From an uncultured Aquabacterium sp. (GTDB lineage Bacteria > Pseudomonadota > Gammaproteobacteria > Burkholderiales > Burkholderiaceae_C): a stretch of DNA of 11,094 nucleotides. Shown piece after piece: positions 6,797 to 11,094 of this stretch. The notes under the pieces were generated by a model. It searched no databases. It saw only the letters and a program-made list of their open reading frames with translations, and was not told where the DNA came from. Each line of letters opens with the position of its first letter. The first letter of the stretch is position 1. Made by a program: the position numbers and the translations under genes. Location of the stretch: assembly GCA_937923225.1 (NCBI GenBank), contig CALAKR010000371.1:1-11094 (forward strand), written 5' to 3'.

Positions 6797-9700
6797 TGCG
6801 CCGCCGTCTGGCGGGCAAGCAGGTGTCGGCGCTGGCGCTGTTCCCGCAGTACGAGGCACTGATGGCCTTGTCGGGCTCCGAGCTGGCCCGCCCGTCGGAT
6901 TTGTGGGTGCAGGAGTGGCCGCCGCTTTCGCTGGATGTGCCCCTGGCCGCGCCGGCCGATGCCACGCCGCGCGGGGTGGATGCCCAGGCCGTGGCCGTGT
7001 TCGAGACCACCTTGCTGCAGTTGCTCAAGGGCGCGCCCGTGTCCCAGGCTCGGCCGCTGGTCGAGCTGTGTGGCCAACTGGCCGCTGATGCCGAGGGACG
7101 CCAGGCCCACCGCGAGGCCGCCACCTGGGTGCTGGCCTGTGGCTTCCTGGAGGCCCTGGCCGAAGGGCGCCTGCCGCTGAGCCTGCATGTGAAGCGTGTG
7201 CTGTCGGCCTTGCTGAGCCAGTTGCGTACGCTGGCGCGCCAGCCCGGCATGCCGTCCGATCGCCTGGCACATGAACTGCTGTTCTTCTGCGCGCAGGCCG
7301 AACCTGCCGCGTCGGCTGCGTCGCCGGCCGGTGGGGTGCTGGACCGCCTGCGCGAGGCCTTCCGCCTGGGCGGGCATGAGCCGGTGGACCTGGTCCAGTC
7401 GGCGCTGGGGCGTTTTGATCCTGCATGGGTGGCCCAGGCCGTCAAGCGCGTGGCCTCGGCCAAAGAGGCCTGGTCATCCGTTGCAGGCGGTGAACTGCTG
7501 CGCCTGAGCGGCTTGCACGAGCCTTTCTCGCTGGTGGCTGATTCGATCCGGCGCCTCTATCCTGATGGCGAAGCCCTGGGCGCGGCCCTGCTGGCCGCGG
7601 CCGATGGCACGGTCAAGTCGGGTGCGGCGCCCGAGGCGGCGGCTGCCATGGAAGTGGCCACCAGCCTGCTGTACCTCGAAGCCTCGCTGGACGAGGCCGA
7701 GTTCGAGCACCCGCAAGAGCGCCAGCGCACGCAGCGCCTGGCCCAGCGTCTGCAGGCCGTGCTGGCTGGCCAGCCCGCCGAGCCACTCGAGCCCTGGATG
7801 GAGGCGCTGTACCGCCACGTGTCTGATCGTCAGACCATCGGCAGCGTGGTGCAGGAGCTGCGCAGCGCTCTGGGCGAGGCCGAAAAGCGCATCGACCAGT
7901 TCTTCCGTGATCATGAGAACGTGACACCGCTGGTCGAGGTGCCCTCGCAGCTGCAGTCCATGAAGGGCGTGCTGGCCGTGCTGGGCCTGGACGCGGCGGC
8001 GCAGGCCGTCTCGCGCATGCGCGGTGATGTCGAATCCCTGCTGGCCCCGGGCGCTGATCTGCTGCAGGCCGCGCACAGCGGCGTGCATGACCGGCTGGCT
8101 TCCAACCTGGGAGCCGTCGGCTTCCTGGTGGACATGCTGGCGGTGCAGCCCGGCCTGGCCAAGAACCTGTTCGTGTTCAATGCCGACACGGGCGTGCTCT
8201 CGCCCATCATGGGCCGCGCGCCGCAGCCTCAGCCTGATGTCGATCCCATCGAGGTGATGGCCCGCCCGGCCGAGCAGGTCGAGCGCGTGCGTACGCAGGA
8301 AGTCGCCGAGACGCTTGCCGAATCCGTCGGGCGCGAGGACGTGCCCCTGGCCACCCTGTCTGACGAGATCCAGCACCTGGCCGACACGCCCCTGGTGCAG
8401 GACCAGCCTTCGCTCGCTGCCAGCCTGGCCAGCGCCCAGGCCGCGCTGGACCGCGCCGCCGCCACCGATGACCAGTCCGAGCAGCAGCAGGCCCGTGAAG
8501 AAGCCGTGGCCGCGCTCAACGATTTCGTGCAGTCCGTGACCGAGCCGGTCGGTGTCGACGAGCCCATCGACCTGTTGCCTGAGCCCGTGCCGCAGGCGCC
8601 GCTGGTGCCCGAGAAGCCCGCCGCGCCCGAGGCCACCGGCCTGGAAGAGGACGATGAGATGCGCGACATCTTCATCGAAGAGGCGCGCGAGGTGATCGGC
8701 GATGCCCGCACGGCCCTGGCCGGCCTGTCGCGCCAGCCTGATGACGTGACCTTGCTCACCACGGTGCGCCGCGCCTTCCACACGCTCAAGGGCAGCTCGC
8801 GCATGGTGGGCCTGGGCGATTTCGGCGATGCCGCCTGGGGCTTCGAGCAGCTCTACAACGCCTGGCTGGCCTCGCAGAACCCCGCCAACGATGAACTGAT
8901 GGGCCTGAGCATCGAGGCGCTGACCCATCTGGAGCGCTGGGTGGACGCCATCGCAGCCCGCCAGGCCCAGGGCTGGTCGCCCGCCAGTTTGGTGCAGGCG
9001 GCCGAGGCACTGCGCCTGCACAACCGGCGTGAGGCCGTGGTGCCGCCGGACCAGTTGCCGGAGCGGTTGTCGGAGGCGTCGGCGGCGATCGCTGAACCGG
9101 AGCCCGCCGCGCTGGCCGATGTCATCGAGCCCATCGAACCGGCTTTGTCGCTGCAGGCGCCTGTCGACGCCACGGCCGATCTGCCTGTGGCCGAGGCTGT
9201 CGAGATCGCGGAAGCCGCCGAGCCGGCTGCCGAGCCAGCGGCCTCTGAGCCTGAACTGCGCATCGAGTCCGGCGAACTGCCCGCCGAGATCGACCTGATC
9301 GAGGTGTCCCTGGTCGACGACGATGCTGTGTCCCGCGAAGCCGAGGCCCAGGCCCTGGCAGCGGCCGCCGCCAAGAACGAGCCTCCGCCCCTGGATGAAA
9401 CGGTGGCCGACGTGCTGTCGCCGCCCGAGGTCGAGTTGCCTGCGCATGCGGGCGATCCCATCGAAGCGCCGCCCCTGCTCGAAGAGGCGCTTGACCTCAT
9501 CGTGCTGGACCTCAAGGAGGACGAGGCCTTCCGTGTGGTGCCTGCTGCCGCTGCCACCGAGACCGTTGCGCCCGAGGCGCCGCAGCCCTTCCTGGACACG
9601 TCCTCGCGGGCTTTTGAAGATACCGCGCCGCCCGTGCTGGATACGCCGGATGCATCGCCTGACGCTGATGCGGCGCAACCTTCGCAACCTGGCCCTGACG

Positions 9701-11094
9701 TCGCACTGCCGGAGTTGCAGGAGCTGGCCGAACTGCCGCTGGACAGCATCGAAGTGATCGAGGCCGATGCCGACCTGAGCCTGCCTGAGCCGGATGTGCT
9801 CACGCTGCCTGATGACACCCAGGCCGCTGCTGATCTGTCGCTCGACTTGCCATCGGCGCCTGTGACGGAGCCCATCAACGAAACCGACCTGAGCGATGAC
9901 GATCAGGTCAAGGTGATCGGCCCGCTGCGCATCAGCATCCCGCTGTTCAACATCTACCTCAACGAGGCCGATGAGCAATCGCGCCGCCTGAGCATGCAGC
10001 TGGGCGAATGGGCGCTGGAGTGGCAGCACCCCGTCAGTGACGAGGCCGTGGCGCTGGCGCATTCGCTGGCCGGCAACTCCGGCACCGTGGGCTACACCGA
10101 GCTGTCGCGTCTGGCGCGTGCACTGGAACACGCCCTGGCCCGCTCGCAGGGCGCCGGTCGTGGCGACGAGGCCTCGGCCGCGCTGTTCAGCGATGCGGCC
10201 GAAGAGATTCGCCGACTGCTGCACCAGTTCGCCGCCGGCTTCCTCAAGTCGCCGAACGAAGACCTGCTGCACCGCCTGGAGCACTACGAGCCGCCCGAGC
10301 CCTTGCGCGCGGACGTGGCCGCCCGCCAACACCTGCGCTTGGTCCGCGCTGAAGACGAAAGCCCCGAATTGACGGGCGAGATCGTTGAGGCACCTCAGTC
10401 GCTTGCTGGCGACGAAGCTTCCATCGATCTCCCCATTGAGCCTGTCGTTGATGAGCCGCTGCCAGAGCCCGAAGCAGCTCATGTGAGCGTGGAGTCCGCG
10501 CTGGATACGCCCGCCGAGGACATTGCGCCTTCCGTGGTGACGCCAGCCATCACGCTGGGCCTGCCCGAGGTCAAGCCCTTCGAGCCCTTGCCCGAGCAGC
10601 CCGCCAGCGAGCACCTGGTGCGCGCCGTCGGCACTGATGTGGACCTGGGCGCCGATGCCGACATCGAGGCCGTCGACGCCATTGATGCCGACCTCTTCCC
10701 CATCTTCGAGGAAGAAGCCCTGGAGCTGTTGCCTCAACTGGCCGCCGACATGCGCCAATGGGTGCAGCACCCTCAGCGCCGTGATCTGGCCGATGCCTGC
10801 ATGCGTACGCTGCACACCTTCAAAGGTGGTGCACGACTGGCCGGGGCCATGCGCCTGGGTGAACTGGCGCACCGCATGGAGTCGGCCATCGAGCGGCTGA
10901 TCGCCAGTGACCAGATCCAGGCTGCTGACCTTGAGCCGCTGGAAGCCCGTGGCGACGTGCTGGCCGAGGTCTTCGAATCGCTGCAAAAGCGTGACCAGAG
11001 CACCCAGCAGGATCTGGCCCAGCGCCCGGCCTCGCTGGTGGCTGCCAGCGCCCAGGATCAACCTGAGGCCGCATCGGGTGCCTTGCTCGACGCG
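6625..11094 (+). CDS. pilL: ChpA/PilL hybrid chemotaxis kinase, multi-Hpt part (5' frameshifted, 3' end beyond window)
   Basis: Main reading frame of the Pil-Chp histidine kinase, open for 1,490 codons to the window edge; with the 65 upstream codons about 1,555 residues are seen (numbering is for the rejoined protein). An N-terminal helical region (to about 450) is typical of ChpA. A degenerate Hpt-like module near 509 reads QSMKGVLAVLGL, with Gln where His is expected. Canonical Hpt modules follow: about 741-860 with His784 (AFHTLKGSSRMVGL), about 1158-1290 with His1211 (ALAHSLAGNSGTVGY), and about 1421-1535 with His1462 (LHTFKGGARLAGA). Between them are Ala/Pro/Glu/Asp-rich linkers, the longest about 860-1157. 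The expected dimerisation, ATPase, CheW and receiver domains lie beyond 11094. If the frameshift is real, restart candidates are GTG 6643 or ATG 6682. A 1,195-codon antisense open frame here is a codon-bias shadow. Role: receive signal from PilJ/PilI and phosphorylate PilG and PilH. Confidence 0.92.

Noticed and set aside
7474..11061. A 1,195-codon open frame on the minus strand opposite pilL
   Set aside because: It is the antisense of a high-GC, strongly biased coding frame; its product is Gln/Gly/Arg/His-rich low complexity with no family motif, while the plus strand encodes clear Hpt modules.

Overview
The window is high-GC chromosomal DNA, almost certainly from a betaproteobacterium of the order Burkholderiales. 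This rests on the gene order (hemL and thiD diverging from a rubredoxin gene and the pilGHIJ-pilL twitching cluster), on the character of the proteins, and on the unusual ThiD-like protein, which I associate with this order. Coding density is very high, and no stretch over 300 bases lacks a gene. I see no mobile element, CRISPR array, tRNA or rRNA.

Layout. On the minus strand (1-2191), thiD-like and hemL form a two-gene unit whose reading frames overlap by 11 bp; hemL runs off the left edge and lacks its last ten to twenty codons. A 167-bp divergent intergenic region (2192-2358) holds a near-palindrome, TACAATGGATCGATTGTA, that presents a -10-like hexamer on each strand. On the plus strand follow rubA (rubredoxin), pilG and pilH (single-domain response regulators), pilI (CheW-like coupling protein), pilJ (methyl-accepting transducer) and pilL/chpA (giant CheA-type kinase). 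The right edge cuts pilL after about 1,555 reconstructed codons, before the kinase, CheW and receiver domains expected from the family.

How the genes work together. pilG-H-I-J-L encode the Pil-Chp chemosensory pathway that controls type IV pilus extension and retraction (twitching, surface sensing). PilJ senses, PilI couples it to the PilL/ChpA kinase, and phosphoryl groups pass through Hpt domains to PilG (extension side) and PilH (retraction side or phosphate sink). Gaps between these genes are 38-57 bp with no clear terminator, so they look like one operon, probably read through from rubA. HemL (tetrapyrrole synthesis) and the ThiD-like kinase (thiamin-type pyrimidine chemistry) are metabolic neighbours with no evident link to twitching.

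Points of most interest: a one-base frameshift near 6625 splits pilL after codon 65; the ThiD-like protein has replaced the family's catalytic Cys (GTGC becomes GAGE) and its substrate-contacting Gln; PilJ has a roughly 107-residue acidic cytoplasmic extension before its first membrane helix; and no pilK methyltransferase gene lies between pilJ and pilL. I do not see a wholly new system: this is a recognisable Pil-Chp locus with several unusual details.
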